Source: Muribaculaceae bacterium (GTDB taxonomy: Bacteria > Bacteroidota > Bacteroidia > Bacteroidales > Muribaculaceae). From it: a DNA stretch of 64,000 nucleotides. The notes below the pieces were generated by a model that did no database searches, was not told where the DNA came from, and saw nothing but the letters and a program-made list of their open reading frames with translations. Location: positions 1-64,000 of the forward strand of contig JAFLTO010000015.1 of the NCBI GenBank assembly GCA_022510425.1, read 5' to 3'. Below are positions 22,019-33,900 of the stretch, piece by piece. Every line of letters begins with the position of its first letter. The stretch's first letter is position 1. Made by a program: the position numbers and the translations under genes.

Positions 22019-23398
22019 TCACATTTCCTTCCTAAGGCGTGCTACAGGGATGCCCTTTCTGTCTCTATATTTAGCTATGGTTCTTCTTGACACATCATAA
22101 CCTTTATCAAGCATTTCAAGACGTATTTTCTCATCGCTAAGAGGATGTTTCTTATCCTCTTTATTTACTATCTTAGTAATCTCAGCTTCGATTTTTCTGT
22201 TGGTGAGAACTTCCACGTCTTCAGAATTTTCAGAACCGATAGAGTCACTGAAAAAGAATCTCAAAGGGAAAACACCCCAGGGAGTATTGACATGTTTATT
22301 GGTAGTGGCTCTTGATATCACAGAAAGATCATATCCTGTGAGGGCTGCTATATCCTTGATCATCATAGGTTTCAGCCTATAGATATTTTGGGTGAGGAAA
22401 TATTCTTTCTGAATTTTCACGATTGCAGTCATCACATTGATCAAGGTGTCTTGTCTTTGTTTCAGAATCTTTATGAAATCGCGAGCGTCATTATAACGAG
22501 ATATTATAAATTCGTTTCCTTTTTTTGCTCTTCTATTTGCACTTGCATTGAGTTCTGCCACTGCTTCGGAAAATGTCCTGTCTATGGTTAGTTCCGGTAT
22601 GCGGTTGTTGGTTGAAATAGAGATTTCACCATCTTCCACATTCACATTTAGATCCGGCACAATCACATTAGAGGTATCGAGTGAAGAGGTAAAGATTGTT
22701 CCGGGTTTTGGATTCAGACTTTTGATCAGATCCACAGCCTGTTTCACTTTTTCAGGCGGCAATTTAAGTGAGGTCACCAGTTTATGAGAATGTTTCATAG
22801 AAAACGCCTCAAACTGATTGTCGATAATATTGAGGGCATCCTTCACTGTCTGAGTGGGTGGCATATGAATCAATTGTAGACGCAGACATTCCTTTAAATC
22901 AGCTGCTCCAACCCCATAGGGTTCAAAATCCTGCACTGTTTCTAAAGTTTTTTTAGCAGTTTCTTCATCTACAATGATGCCGGGTCCGAAAGCCATATCG
23001 TTTATGATTCCGCTTAAAGGCCGGCGAAGATACCCATTGGTGTCAATGTTTCCAATGATATATCGGGCCATAGTTCTCTCAAGATCGGGCATAGTTCTTT
23101 CAGAGAGTTGCCTTAACAATGCATCTAATAGAGTTTCCCCGGTGTCGGCAGGTGAGAAATCATATGCTTGGTCTTCCTGAGGGGTGTTTTGTGAATATAG
23201 CCTGTAACGCGGTATCTCTTCCTGTGCCACCGGTTGGTCTTCATCCACTTCCAAAGCCGGATTCTCTTCAAGTTCACGATCTATGGCTTCTTCCAATTCC
23301 GGGGCAGTATATTCCAATAATTTAGTAAACCGGAGCTGCTGTTGAGAAAGCCGCATCACGGTCTTTTGTTCAAGTGCTAATGATTGGTCGGAAGCCAT
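22019..23398 (-). CDS. rpoN: RNA polymerase sigma-54 factor
   Basis: SRRTIAKYRDRKGIP (RpoN box-like), N-terminal Q-rich region I. Confidence 0.95.
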   Translation of the reverse strand: MASDQSLALEQKTVMRLSQQQLRFTKLLEYTAPELEEAIDRELEENPALEVDEDQPVAQEEIPRYRLYSQNTPQEDQAYDFSPADTGETLLDALLRQLSERTMPDLERTMARYIIGNIDTNGYLRRPLSGIINDMAFGPGIIVDEETAKKTLETVQDFEPYGVGAADLKECLRLQLIHMPPTQTVKDALNIIDNQFEAFSMKHSHKLVTSLKLPPEKVKQAVDLIKSLNPKPGTIFTSSLDTSNVIVPDLNVNVEDGEISISTNNRIPELTIDRTFSEAVAELNASANRRAKKGNEFIISRYNDARDFIKILKQRQDTLINVMTAIVKIQKEYFLTQNIYRLKPMMIKDIAALTGYDLSVISRATTNKHVNTPWGVFPLRFFFSDSIGSENSEDVEVLTNRKIEAEITKIVNKEDKKHPLSDEKIRLEMLDKGYDVSRRTIAKYRDRKGIPVARLRKEM

Positions 23399-23546
23399 TG
23401 TTTTAACATTACCTTGTTTTACTTTGCGAAATTAGGAAAAAAAAAGATAAAAAATTGTGGGTAACGTAAAAATTGTGTAATTTCGCAACTTGTAGGGAAA
23501 TAGGGAAAAAGTTACAACATAAAAACAAAAAATTTACAACTAAAAA

Positions 23547-24227
23547 ATGGCATCCCATAGAGATAAACATCAGGAGGAGACCGCAATTGACCGTATGAAC
23601 TCTCATCTCACTGATGCAAGCAGTAAAATAGCAGACAACAAGAAAATTATAATCATAGCAGTCGGCATCATTCTTGTGGTGGCGGCTTTCGTGCTAAGTT
23701 ACTTGTTTATTTATAAAAACCCACATGTTGAGAAGGCATTCGAGGCTTACAACGGAGTGGAAACCCAAGCCTTAAATGATTCAACAGCCGCAGCACAATA
23801 TATGGAAGTGGCTGACCAATATGGCAGTGATGATGCCGGTAAATTGGCTGCATTAAGTGCAGGCGAGGCTCTTTATAATCAAGGTAGATATGAAGAAGCT
23901 GTTAAATATCTTAAAAAATTCTCGACAAAAGATGATATCCTTGAAGCCAATGCCCTCGTTCTCACCGGCGATTGCTATGTAAACCTCGAGAACTACGACG
24001 AAGCGATCAATTATTTCCAGAAAGCTATAAGAAAGGCTAACGGTAATCCGCAAATCGTGCCAAGAGTGCTCCTTAAGGAGGCTAATGTGTATGACGCTCA
24101 AGGCAACTTCGGTAAAGCTCTTGAATGCTATCAACAGATAAAAAACAATTTCCCGGAATTTAAATTGGGTAATGGCATGGAAATGGATGCCTATATAGCA
24201 AGGGAAATTGCAAGAATGGGCGAATAA
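23547..24227 (+). CDS. TPR membrane protein
   Basis: 226 aa, TM helix plus TPR repeats. Confidence 0.85.
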   Translation: MASHRDKHQEETAIDRMNSHLTDASSKIADNKKIIIIAVGIILVVAAFVLSYLFIYKNPHVEKAFEAYNGVETQALNDSTAAAQYMEVADQYGSDDAGKLAALSAGEALYNQGRYEEAVKYLKKFSTKDDILEANALVLTGDCYVNLENYDEAINYFQKAIRKANGNPQIVPRVLLKEANVYDAQGNFGKALECYQQIKNNFPEFKLGNGMEMDAYIAREIARMGE

Positions 24228-24283
24228 TTATCTCTGAAGTTTTTCAGACTTCATAAAATAATAAAACACTTGCTTATTTTATG

Positions 24284-24319
24284 AAAAGGGGCAACATCCT
24301 TAGGGGTGGGTGCCCTTTT
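24284..24319. terminator. hairpin terminator between convergent genes
   Basis: aaaaggggca...tgccctttt. Confidence 0.75.
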
Positions 24320-24347
24320 CTATTGTAATCCTTATTCCAAACTTTCC

Positions 24348-25238
24348 CTAAGTCAACTTCTTCCCTAAAGCTCCTGTTTTGGGTCGGTGGTGTAAGGCCT
24401 TAAATTTTTTAGAACCTTCATTAAGTATCCGGTTACCCTCTTCATCCAAAAATGTCTCCCGGAATTTCTCCCAGATGTACTCAATCGCTTCGTCAGAGGG
24501 ATGCGAAAGATCGGAGGCATAAAATCTATAATCCCGCAAATCATCAAGCATTATTTCATAGGCCGGGAAATAAAAACATTTGTCATCATATTTGCATATT
24601 TCCTCCACACCTAATTGTAACACTGCTTTTGAACGTGAATTACCCACAAAACCATTCTTTAGATGTCTCACGGGACTCACAGTGAATATTATAGCTATAT
24701 CCGGAAATCTCTTTTTAAGGCTTTCGATTAAAACATGCCAATAGATGAAAACATCGCCTTCCGACATTCGCTTTTCATAAAACAATTCTGAGGGTTGTTT
24801 ATGACAATTCCCTACTATGCTTTCGTCTTTCTTTAGATGATAACATATGGAAGTGCCGAAAGTCACTATCAAAACCTTTCCTTGACTGAGGTTTTCAAGA
24901 AATTCTTTTTGACGGTTTAAAAATTCCTGAATACAATCTTCCTTAATGCGGGATGAAAAAGAGGAATCAAAGCAGTGGGAATTCCAGATTCCTCTGAATT
25001 CAAACAGAGTTTGTTCAAATCTTTCATAACCCTTTTCAAGATCGAGCATCAAGTCTATGGCCTTGCATATGGAAAAAGGATTATATAGGGTTCCGAAGGG
25101 ATTCACGGCTTTCCAAAGATGCTCCCTCATTTTTTCAGCTATATTTTCCGAAAAACAAGAGCCTGCCATCACCACAGGTTTCAGAGGCGATAATGTCAGA
25201 GAAGATCTCTGGCTTAAGTATTCTGTCCTGAATTTCAT
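24348..25238 (-). CDS. GSCFA domain-containing protein
   Basis: 296-aa ORF; MAGSCFSENIAEKM, YDTFGTSI-like region (IVTFGTSICYHL). Confidence 0.85.
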   Translation of the reverse strand: MKFRTEYLSQRSSLTLSPLKPVVMAGSCFSENIAEKMREHLWKAVNPFGTLYNPFSICKAIDLMLDLEKGYERFEQTLFEFRGIWNSHCFDSSFSSRIKEDCIQEFLNRQKEFLENLSQGKVLIVTFGTSICYHLKKDESIVGNCHKQPSELFYEKRMSEGDVFIYWHVLIESLKKRFPDIAIIFTVSPVRHLKNGFVGNSRSKAVLQLGVEEICKYDDKCFYFPAYEIMLDDLRDYRFYASDLSHPSDEAIEYIWEKFRETFLDEEGNRILNEGSKKFKALHHRPKTGALGKKLT

Positions 25239-26767
25239 TCTTTGTTGAGCTCCAGAAGATTTTCCATCATTTCACGGCTGTTGCTGAGTCGGGGCACTTT
25301 CCTTTGGCCACCCAATTTATGGGATCCCTTGGTCTTAAGCCAGTCATCAAACACTCCTTTTCGTGCATTGACTATTTCTGGCATTTCAAGGAATATATTT
25401 CCGGAACGTTTAGCATCGTAATCTGAATTTAATTTTCTGAGTTCATCATCCAATGTAACGATGAAGGCCTTGATGTCGGAGGGTTGTTTATCCCACTCTA
25501 TAAGCCATTGATGTCTACCCTTCTTGTTTCTTTTAGCATACACCGGAGCCGCTGTATAATTCAATATGTTTGAGTTATGGATATGACAGGCAGCCGCTAT
25601 TGCCCTTTCGGCATTGTCTTCCATTAGTTCTTCTCCGAAGGCATTGATGAATGCGCCGGTTCTTCCGGCTATTCTTATCTTCACCGGATTTATAGAAGAG
25701 ATCCTCACAGTATCTCCCAGTCTGTATCTCCAAAGGCCGTTGCTTGATGTGATCACCATTTCATAGGTATGATCTGGCTTGACTTCCCACACAGGAATTG
25801 GATCGGAATCAGGTTCCGTCACAGGTATGAATTCATAGAATACGTCTCTGTCAATTATTAATAGCATCCCCTTGTCGTCGGGATTGTTTTGCACTGCGAA
25901 AAATCCTTCAGAGGCATTATAGGTTTCAAGGAAATGCATGTCGAGCCCCTTGGTGATTTCCAGATATTCATCTCTATAAGGTTCAAAGGAAATTCCCCCG
26001 TGGAAAAATACTTCCAAACCGGGCCAAACATCTTTCAGACTTGTGGCTTTCTTGTTGTCAAGAATATGTCTGAGCACTGTGAGAAACCATGATGGCACTC
26101 CTGAAATATTGGTGACATATTCTTTTGAGGCTTCCTCCACAAGCGCCGGAAGCTTTTGGTTCCAGTCACTTAGAAGAGCAGTTTTCTTAGACGGCACTCT
26201 CACAAGTTCAGCCAAAGGAGTGATATGGTTGATTAGTGTGGCGCTTAAATCCCCGATATGGATTGTGCCTGCAGGGATGTTTAATGTATTGGAAAAAGAT
26301 CCTCCTAAAATAAAACCTTTACCGGCAAACATGTGGCTTTTGGGGTTGTTGTTGAGGTAATGAGCCACAGCATCTTCCCCTCCCCTATAATGGTTGCCTT
26401 TAAGGGAATCATCGGTGATTGGAAGATACTTTGATTTTCCTCCGGACGTGCCCGATGACTGGGCGAAATTCCTGCACACACCCGGCCATAGAATATCCTT
26501 CTTGCCTTTGATCATTTTCATCACGTCTTCGCGTATATCTTCGTAATGAACTGTAGGCACTTTTTTTGAAAATTCTTTATACGGATCTTTACAATTTGCT
26601 ATCTCGGCAAATCCGTATTTTTTGCCTATTTCAGTTTGGGATGCCCGTTTTAAATGGGATGTAAGCAAATCTCGTTGAATTCTCTCCGTGTTGCCTTTCC
26701 AATAATCCACTCTTTTTGCTATCCTCGTAAAATAAGGTCGTACTATGGGGGTAAAATCTATCCTCAT
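25235..26767 (-). CDS. GH3 auxin-responsive promoter family protein
   Basis: AQSSGTSGGKSKYLPIT, ETYNASEGFFAVQ, GLWRYRLGDTVRI. Confidence 0.9.
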   Translation of the reverse strand: MRIDFTPIVRPYFTRIAKRVDYWKGNTERIQRDLLTSHLKRASQTEIGKKYGFAEIANCKDPYKEFSKKVPTVHYEDIREDVMKMIKGKKDILWPGVCRNFAQSSGTSGGKSKYLPITDDSLKGNHYRGGEDAVAHYLNNNPKSHMFAGKGFILGGSFSNTLNIPAGTIHIGDLSATLINHITPLAELVRVPSKKTALLSDWNQKLPALVEEASKEYVTNISGVPSWFLTVLRHILDNKKATSLKDVWPGLEVFFHGGISFEPYRDEYLEITKGLDMHFLETYNASEGFFAVQNNPDDKGMLLIIDRDVFYEFIPVTEPDSDPIPVWEVKPDHTYEMVITSSNGLWRYRLGDTVRISSINPVKIRIAGRTGAFINAFGEELMEDNAERAIAAACHIHNSNILNYTAAPVYAKRNKKGRHQWLIEWDKQPSDIKAFIVTLDDELRKLNSDYDAKRSGNIFLEMPEIVNARKGVFDDWLKTKGSHKLGGQRKVPRLSNSREMMENLLELNKE

Positions 26768-28170
26768 ACAGCCAATTCAAGTTTTTTCTTTTTAATGTGT
26801 TTGATTTGTATTGTCAGCATTATAGCTGTCACAACCGCTGCTGCAAAGTCGCAAACGGGATAACAAGACCAGACTCCGTTGAGACCGAATCTTGGAGGCA
26901 AGATGAGCAGCATGGGTATCATGAATATTATCTGTCGGGTAAGGGAAAGGAATACGGCTCTTCCTGCCATACCCAAACTTTGGAAAAAGTTGGTGCCAAC
27001 TATCTGGAAGCCCACCATCCAGAAGGTGAGAGTGGTGATTCTCAAACAATTTATGGCACAATTTATCTGAGCCTCGTCTTGCATAAAAGCCGCAGCGATT
27101 ATACCCGGATTGAAAGCTCCCACAAGGCTGCCGATTGAAGTGACACATACACCACTGATAATGGCAAGCCGTAAGGTGGCAAACAATCGGTTAAGTTTTC
27201 CCGAACCGTAATTGTATCCCAGGATTGGTTGCATACCTTGGCATATACCGATCACGACGAAAACGAATATCGTGACAAAACGATTGAAAACAACTACGGA
27301 TGCAATTGCGTCATCACCACCATATTTAAGAAGGGAATTGTTTACAATGGCATTGATTGCGGAGCCGGCTACATTGATAAGAAAAGGAGACATACCGATG
27401 TAAAGGATTGCCTTTATCACCTTCCAATCAAGTTTGAATGTACCTCTCACAAAGTGTAAAGTGACATCTTTCTTAAAAAAATGGCTCATCACGAAGAAAG
27501 CCGTCACAAGCATTGAAATATCAGTGGCTATGGCTGCTCCCTTGATACCCCACTTAAAACCGAATAAAAATAAAGGGGCAAGAATTGCATTCATTCCGGC
27601 TCCTATCATGTTTGTGTACATGGCTCTGCTCGGATAACCCGTGGCACGCATAATATTGTTGTAGGAGAAAGTGAGGTTCATCAGTACCATTCCGGGCAAA
27701 ATCCAGAGCATGAATTCACGTGCATATGGCAGTGAATTTGGTGACGCTCCAAACATTTTCAAAATCGGTGTGATGAATATAGCGAAGAGTGTGATATATG
27801 CGATTCCGATAAATACTGTGAGTTGCACTGAATTGCCTAAGATTATCTCTGCCTGCCGTTTGTTGTCTTGCCCCATTACAATGCTCACCCTTGTAGCGGC
27901 TCCGGCACCTATAAGCATACCCAGTGCGGTGCCCAAGTTCATCACTGGAAAGGTGACTGCTATCCCGCTCACCACATTCGGATCGTCGATTGCATGGCCG
28001 ATAACAATAGAGTCGATTATATTATATACAGCTGTCACCACAGTGCCTACCACTGCCGGCAGGCTGTATTTCAGGAGCAGGCGCCATATCTTGGCATTAC
28101 CCAGTTCCTGCAGTCGCTCATGAGGCGTTTCAGTGGTGGCGTTTAGCGGCATATTAATGAATTTTTGCAA
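26764..28170 (-). CDS. MATE family efflux transporter
   Basis: 468 aa, 12 TM, MATE signatures. Confidence 0.92.
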   Translation of the reverse strand: MQKFINMPLNATTETPHERLQELGNAKIWRLLLKYSLPAVVGTVVTAVYNIIDSIVIGHAIDDPNVVSGIAVTFPVMNLGTALGMLIGAGAATRVSIVMGQDNKRQAEIILGNSVQLTVFIGIAYITLFAIFITPILKMFGASPNSLPYAREFMLWILPGMVLMNLTFSYNNIMRATGYPSRAMYTNMIGAGMNAILAPLFLFGFKWGIKGAAIATDISMLVTAFFVMSHFFKKDVTLHFVRGTFKLDWKVIKAILYIGMSPFLINVAGSAINAIVNNSLLKYGGDDAIASVVVFNRFVTIFVFVVIGICQGMQPILGYNYGSGKLNRLFATLRLAIISGVCVTSIGSLVGAFNPGIIAAAFMQDEAQINCAINCLRITTLTFWMVGFQIVGTNFFQSLGMAGRAVFLSLTRQIIFMIPMLLILPPRFGLNGVWSCYPVCDFAAAVVTAIMLTIQIKHIKKKKLELAV

Positions 28171-28202
28171 ATTTACTTATTTAGACCCCATTCCACAAAA
28201 AA

Positions 28203-28228
28203 GCGGCAAGTGTATTTTCACCTGCCGC
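28203..28228 (-). terminator. terminator of the aquaporin gene
   Basis: gcggcaagtg/cacctgccgc; T-run on the minus strand. Confidence 0.75.
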
Positions 28229-28254
28229 CTTATATATTTATTGTCTAATCTTAT

Positions 28255-29076
28255 TTAGAGAGGAGCATCAAGTTCCGCGCTTTCAGGCTTGAAGTTGCAG
28301 ATTCTCCAGGCATAAGCTGCAAGCATTGCACCGACAGCAGGACCTACTACCATCACCCAGAATGTACACCAAGAAAGAGCGTTCGGATTGAACAATGCCG
28401 GACCAAAACTACGAGCCGGGTTAACTGAACAGTTGTCTACCGGAATACCAACGATATTTACAAGGCCTAACGCAAGACCGATGGCAATGCCGGCGAATTT
28501 ACCATAACCCTTCTGAGCGTCGGTGGAACCGAGCACAACGAAAACGAAGAGGAAGGTGAGAACTATTTCAGACACAAGAGCCATCCAGACTGTTGCTCCG
28601 GGTTGAAGCACATTGGCTGCATATTGTACTTCTGTCACAGCGGCCTGAGTGCCATCAGGAAGTGTGGCCATGCCATTGGCAACATGGCTTGCAGGAGCTG
28701 CGATGCCAAAGGTATCGTTGATCAAATATGTTATGCCACCGAAGCTGTAGGGGAAACCGTCGGAGCTGAATTCTACCAGGAGCCATAGGAACCAGGCACC
28801 TACTGTTGCACCAATCAATTGTGCGATTACATACCATACGAAGTCTTTCACGCTCATTCTCCCGCTGACAAACATAGCGAAAGATACTGCCGGGTTTACG
28901 TGGCAACCGGATATGTTGCCAATAGCATAACATAGGCACAACAGCACGAGGCCGAAACATAGCCCGATACCTAATACGCCGATTGATGGTCCTGCCAATA
29001 CCGCACTGCCGCACGCTAACAGAACCAGGAACATCGTTCCAAGGCCTTCGGCGAAATACTTTTGAATACTATTCAT
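28255..29076 (-). CDS. MIP family channel (aquaporin)
   Basis: Two NPA boxes (HVNPAVSFA, SVNPARSFGPA); start taken at MNSIQKYFAEG. Confidence 0.92.
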   Translation of the reverse strand: MNSIQKYFAEGLGTMFLVLLACGSAVLAGPSIGVLGIGLCFGLVLLCLCYAIGNISGCHVNPAVSFAMFVSGRMSVKDFVWYVIAQLIGATVGAWFLWLLVEFSSDGFPYSFGGITYLINDTFGIAAPASHVANGMATLPDGTQAAVTEVQYAANVLQPGATVWMALVSEIVLTFLFVFVVLGSTDAQKGYGKFAGIAIGLALGLVNIVGIPVDNCSVNPARSFGPALFNPNALSWCTFWVMVVGPAVGAMLAAYAWRICNFKPESAELDAPL

Positions 29077-29257
29077 TATTTTTGTTTTTAAGGTTATTGT
29101 TTTCTTTTGATGTCGGGTTAGATTATCTTGAGGGCGCACTTTCCCTCTTGAAGAAACAAAATTAATTAAAATCTCACAATCACCAAACCCAAAGTAAATT
29201 ATTTTCAAATTTCATTTAATTTCACTACTTTTAATCTTCTTCAGCCGGATCTTATTT

Positions 29258-29794
29258 ATGCTATATCCTTCTCCTTTCGGGCCTATTTACTTGAAATCTT
29301 TTCAAGGTTCAATTATATTTTGTAATTGGATCTCACCGGATTGCCTTGGTAAATTATTAAAGATAGAATCAATTGCCGGAAACCAACAGACATCATCTGA
29401 AGATGCCGGTGTGCTCAATGAGGCCATTGGTCAGCTCAATCAATATTTCTCCGGCGTCAGAAAAGAATTCGATCTTCCTTTAACATTGATCGGCACAGAG
29501 TTTCAAAAGAAAGTATGGCAATTGCTACCGACTGTTGCCTATGGATCAACTATCTCCTACAAAGAATTATCCCAACGTTTTGGTAATCCCAAGGCTGTGA
29601 GGGCCATTGCCCGGGCTTGTGGAGCCAATCCATTGGCTATTATCCTCCCTTGCCATCGCATTGTGGCCTCCGGCGGAAAAGTAGGTGGATATACCGGCGG
29701 AATCGATAAAAAACTTGAACTTCTCACCCTCGAACAATCCTTTCTCCCTGAAGACGATTTGACTCTTTTTTCTCATTCCAAAAATAACAATTAA
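29258..29794 (+). CDS. methylated-DNA--protein-cysteine methyltransferase
   Basis: LPCHRIVASGGKVGGYTGG active site. Confidence 0.93.
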   Translation: MLYPSPFGPIYLKSFQGSIIFCNWISPDCLGKLLKIESIAGNQQTSSEDAGVLNEAIGQLNQYFSGVRKEFDLPLTLIGTEFQKKVWQLLPTVAYGSTISYKELSQRFGNPKAVRAIARACGANPLAIILPCHRIVASGGKVGGYTGGIDKKLELLTLEQSFLPEDDLTLFSHSKNNN

Positions 29795-29884
29795 ATTTGT
29801 GTAAACATTTGATAATAAAGCCTCCTGAATTAGTTGAATATCGACTATAAGACAGGGTGATGGAGTTTCGAAAATAAAATAAAT

Positions 29885-30937
29885 ATGAAGCAATATTCTT
29901 TTTGTTTGGTAGTGTGTTTGAGCGGCCTAATGTTGCTCTCGCAAGGTTGCAGGCAAGAAACAGTTAAAGAGGATAAATTGAAGAACGTGGTTTTAACAGG
30001 AGTCACTACTTTGTCGGCAGATGGTTCCACTAATTATCCCGGAGTAGTGGAGGAAGGAGCCAGTGTCGGTGCCGCTTTCATGGCAGAAGGGAAAATTGGA
30101 TCTATATTGGTGAAGGAGGCAGACCGTGTTAGAAAAGGACAGCTTATCGCCACTCTTGATGACAGCGACTACCGAATCGGCGTATCCCAGCTCGAAGCTC
30201 AGTTCAATCAGTTGACCAAAGAAAAAGAACGTATGGATGCAATGTTTGAGAAGCAGAATATTGCACCAAATGATTATGAGAAATTCTGCACCGGATACGA
30301 GCAGATGAGACTTCAGCTCGAAATGGCTCAAAGAAAATTAGACTATACCCGGCTTTATTCGCCGGCAGATGGATATATCTCCACTAAATATCTTAATGTT
30401 GGTGAGTTGGTTGGTGCCGGCACTCCGGTTTTCAATATTATTGACGACACTCATCTTAATGCTATAGTTGATTTGCCAGTGGGGGTGTATCTTAACAAAG
30501 GCAATATCCTCTCGGCTAAGGGAAATGTACCGGGCATTAATGGCGATATTCCACTGGCTTTAGAAAGTTTCACACCGGTTGCTGACAATAATATGCTCTA
30601 CCGCATGAAGCTCTCAATTCCGGCTTCCTATGCTAAAGAGCTTACCTCCGGTATGAATATTTCAGTTTGGCTCACAACGAAAGAAGACACAAATTCAGAG
30701 ACTATGGTACCTTCGAGGTCAATATTTTCTGATGGAGGCCAAACCTATGTTTGGATTTTCAACTCTTCAGATTCCACAATTACCAAAAAACCGGTAAAAA
30801 TTGAAGGGGCTCCGGAGGGTCGTATGAGTATCGTCAATGGTCTTTCAGGTAATGAATCTATTGTTGAGACGGGGGTCAAACAACTTTACGAGGGTCAGAA
30901 AGTGAACGTGTTGAACCGTAAAGATATCGGTATCTAA
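29885..30937 (+). CDS. RND efflux periplasmic adaptor
   Basis: Lipobox, HlyD-like domains, upstream of an RND pump. Confidence 0.9.
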   Translation: MKQYSFCLVVCLSGLMLLSQGCRQETVKEDKLKNVVLTGVTTLSADGSTNYPGVVEEGASVGAAFMAEGKIGSILVKEADRVRKGQLIATLDDSDYRIGVSQLEAQFNQLTKEKERMDAMFEKQNIAPNDYEKFCTGYEQMRLQLEMAQRKLDYTRLYSPADGYISTKYLNVGELVGAGTPVFNIIDDTHLNAIVDLPVGVYLNKGNILSAKGNVPGINGDIPLALESFTPVADNNMLYRMKLSIPASYAKELTSGMNISVWLTTKEDTNSETMVPSRSIFSDGGQTYVWIFNSSDSTITKKPVKIEGAPEGRMSIVNGLSGNESIVETGVKQLYEGQKVNVLNRKDIGI

Positions 30938-30939
30938 GA

Positions 30940-33900
30940 ATGGAAAAACTCACAAAATTCTTTATGCAACGCCAGACATTGTTCTGGTCGTTGATGGTAT
31001 TGATAGTCGCGGCAGGAGTGTTGACTTATATCCGTATGCCTAAGCTCGAAGACCCTGCTGTGTCGGTGAAACAAGCCTCTGTGGTGGTTTTATATCCGGG
31101 AGCCGAGACTCAACGTGTGGAAAAAGATGTTGTGACCGTCCTTGAGCAACAACTTCGTGCGCTTCCGGATGTGAAGAAGATTTCGAGCACTGTAAAACCG
31201 GGCCAAGCCTTGATAACGGTGGAATTCAACTATGAGACCCCTATCGATGAGGTGGAGCAACACTTCGACTTGTTGCGTCGTAAAGTGGCAGACACCGAAA
31301 TGTTGCTGCCTCCCGGGGTTATGAGTCCTATCGTGATAGACGATATGATGGATGTGTATGGCATCTTCTATGCCCTCAGTGGTAAAGATTACACTATAGA
31401 AGAACTGGAAACTTTTGCCAAGACCCTGAAGCATGAAATTATGACTGTGAAGGGAGTAAAGCGTGTTAACATTGGTGGTGCCAGTCGTGAGGTGATAGAT
31501 ATAGCATTCTCCCCGGAGCAGATAAGACAGGATGGAATGTTGCCTATGTTGATTGCAAGTGCCTTGCAATCAACCACTAAAGCCATCAATGCCGGGAAAA
31601 TAGACAATGGATCCGACCGACTGTCTATTAATGTCACTAAAGGAGCTTCCACTGTTGAAGAAATTTCTGACATCGTAATTAATCTGCCCGATGGTAAGAA
31701 AACTCGTATTGGCGACATTGCAAAAGTAAGCCGTCATGAGGCGGAGTCATCCACAGGGGGATTTTATCTTAACGGTGACCCGGCAATTGTCATACTTGTG
31801 GCAATGGAGAATTCAGCAGTGGTGCCTGATGTCGGGGCGGAAGTGGATAAAATTGTCAATAACACTCTTTCTATGCTCCCGGTTGGTCTTACAATAGATA
31901 AAGAATTCTTCCAACCCGATCAAGTGAATGAGGCCGTATCTTCCTTTATCATAAACCTTATAGAATCGGTGCTTATTGTAGTGTTTGTGCTTATGATAGC
32001 CATGGGATGGCGATCGGGACTGATAATAGGACTCGGACTTATCCTGACTGTCTTGCTCTCTTTCCCTATTCTGTCTTCTTTAGGCACGACATTGCAACGT
32101 ATTTCCCTGGGGGCTTTCATTATTGCTATGGGTATGCTCGTGGATAATGCTGTAGTGATAATGGACGGAATTATGGTAGACCGAAAGAGGGGTTTGCCAA
32201 AATCAGTATATCTTTATCGGATAGGTAAACAGACCGCCATGCCGCTATTGGGTGCAACTATTATAGCTGCGGCCACTTTTCTGCCCATATTCCTTACAAG
32301 CGGCACAGTAGGCGAATTTGCAGGAGACCTTTTCTTGGTGGTATGTGTAAGTCTGCTGGTGAGTTGGGTCCTGGCTCTTATTCAGGTGCCTGTATGTGCC
32401 GACCAATGGCTTAATCCCAATGATATCAAGGGTGATATTGAGGGTCAACCAAAGCTTAACCGGGTGCAGAGAATGGTAAAAAGGTTGGTGGAATATCTTA
32501 TCCGTCATAAGTCAATAGCCATCACAGCGGCGGTGCTTCTCTTGGCGTGTGCCGGAGGCGGTGTCTTTTTGGTGAAAAATGTATTTTTCCCCGATTTTAA
32601 TTACGACCAATTTGTGCTTGAATGTTATTATCCGCCTGAGAGCAATCCTGATGCTGTAAGAGAACGTATGTTCCAGCTTTCAGACAGCATAATGTCGGAT
32701 AAAGATGTGCGTAATGTTGCAATAAGCCTTGGAGGAGCTCCGGGTAGATATTGCCTTGTACGTCCTGTGCCTGAAGGTGGCGACGATTATGCTGAATTCA
32801 TAGTACAATGCAAAGATTACCATGCCGTGCAACGTCTTGCCAAGGAAATGACTTCCAAACTTCGTGAAATAGCTCCTGAAATTTATATCAGGGCACGAAA
32901 ATATAATTTCTCGGTGTCATCATCCCATTTGGTGGAAGTGGAGTTTGCCGGACCCGATGCCGCAGAATTACGACGTCTCAGCGAAAAAGCTGCAAATATA
33001 ATGCGCAACTCTCCTTATGTTGACCCCTATACTGTGCAGACAAACTGGAATGATCCCTCTCGACAATTGTCAGTGGCCTATTCCGCTCAATCGGCAGCCC
33101 GTGCCGGAGTTAATAGAGAAGATGTGGGGAATGCCCTGATGGCTGCCACAGATGGTTACACTGTTGGTGTGATAAGCGATAAAGACAATCTTATACCAAT
33201 TAACATAGTGATACGCGACAATGGTAAAAAGCTTTCAGACCTGTCGAATATCCCTGTATGGACCATGATGAATGTAAACCTTTCCGACAAAGATATAGAA
33301 GGATTGATCCGAGGCTCTTTAAGTCAGGAAGATATTCGTAAAAAGATGTTCGTAACCACCACGCTTGCAAATTGTGTCGACAGCATAACTACCATTTTGG
33401 ATGAATCGCTGATCTATCGCTACAACGGACAGAGGGCAATACAGGTGGAATGCGACCCCGATCCATATAATCCCGAAGCCACGCCCGACAAATTGTTGAG
33501 ATCGGTAAAATCAGAGATTGAAAAGATAAAATTGCCAAATGGCTACACAATGCGCTTTGTGGGAGAAAGCGAGGTGTCAGACGATGCTATGGGCAAAGTG
33601 TTCCAGAATCTCCCCGTAATGGTGGTGATTCTGATAATAGTGCTGTTGTTATTGTTCAACAACTGGCGTAAACTGGCGGTTATCATCTTGTGCTTCCCCT
33701 TTGTGTTGTGTGGCATTGTTCCTGCATTGCTTTTAACGGACACTCCGTTCACTTTCCTTGCCATTCTGGGTTTGATGGGTCTTGTGGGCATGATGATGAA
33801 GAATGCCATAGTGCTCGTGGATGAAATAAATGCTCTGACCACTCAACAGCGCTTAGACCTTTTTCCGGCAATAGTGCAAGCCACCTTATCGCGTGTGCGC

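Noticed and set aside
26792-28146. Multiple ORFs opposite the MATE gene
   Set aside because: Antisense to a clear transporter CDS, low-complexity translations, no family resemblance.
31090-33842. Minus-strand ORFs in the RND pump gene
   Set aside because: Antisense shadows of a well-supported CDS.
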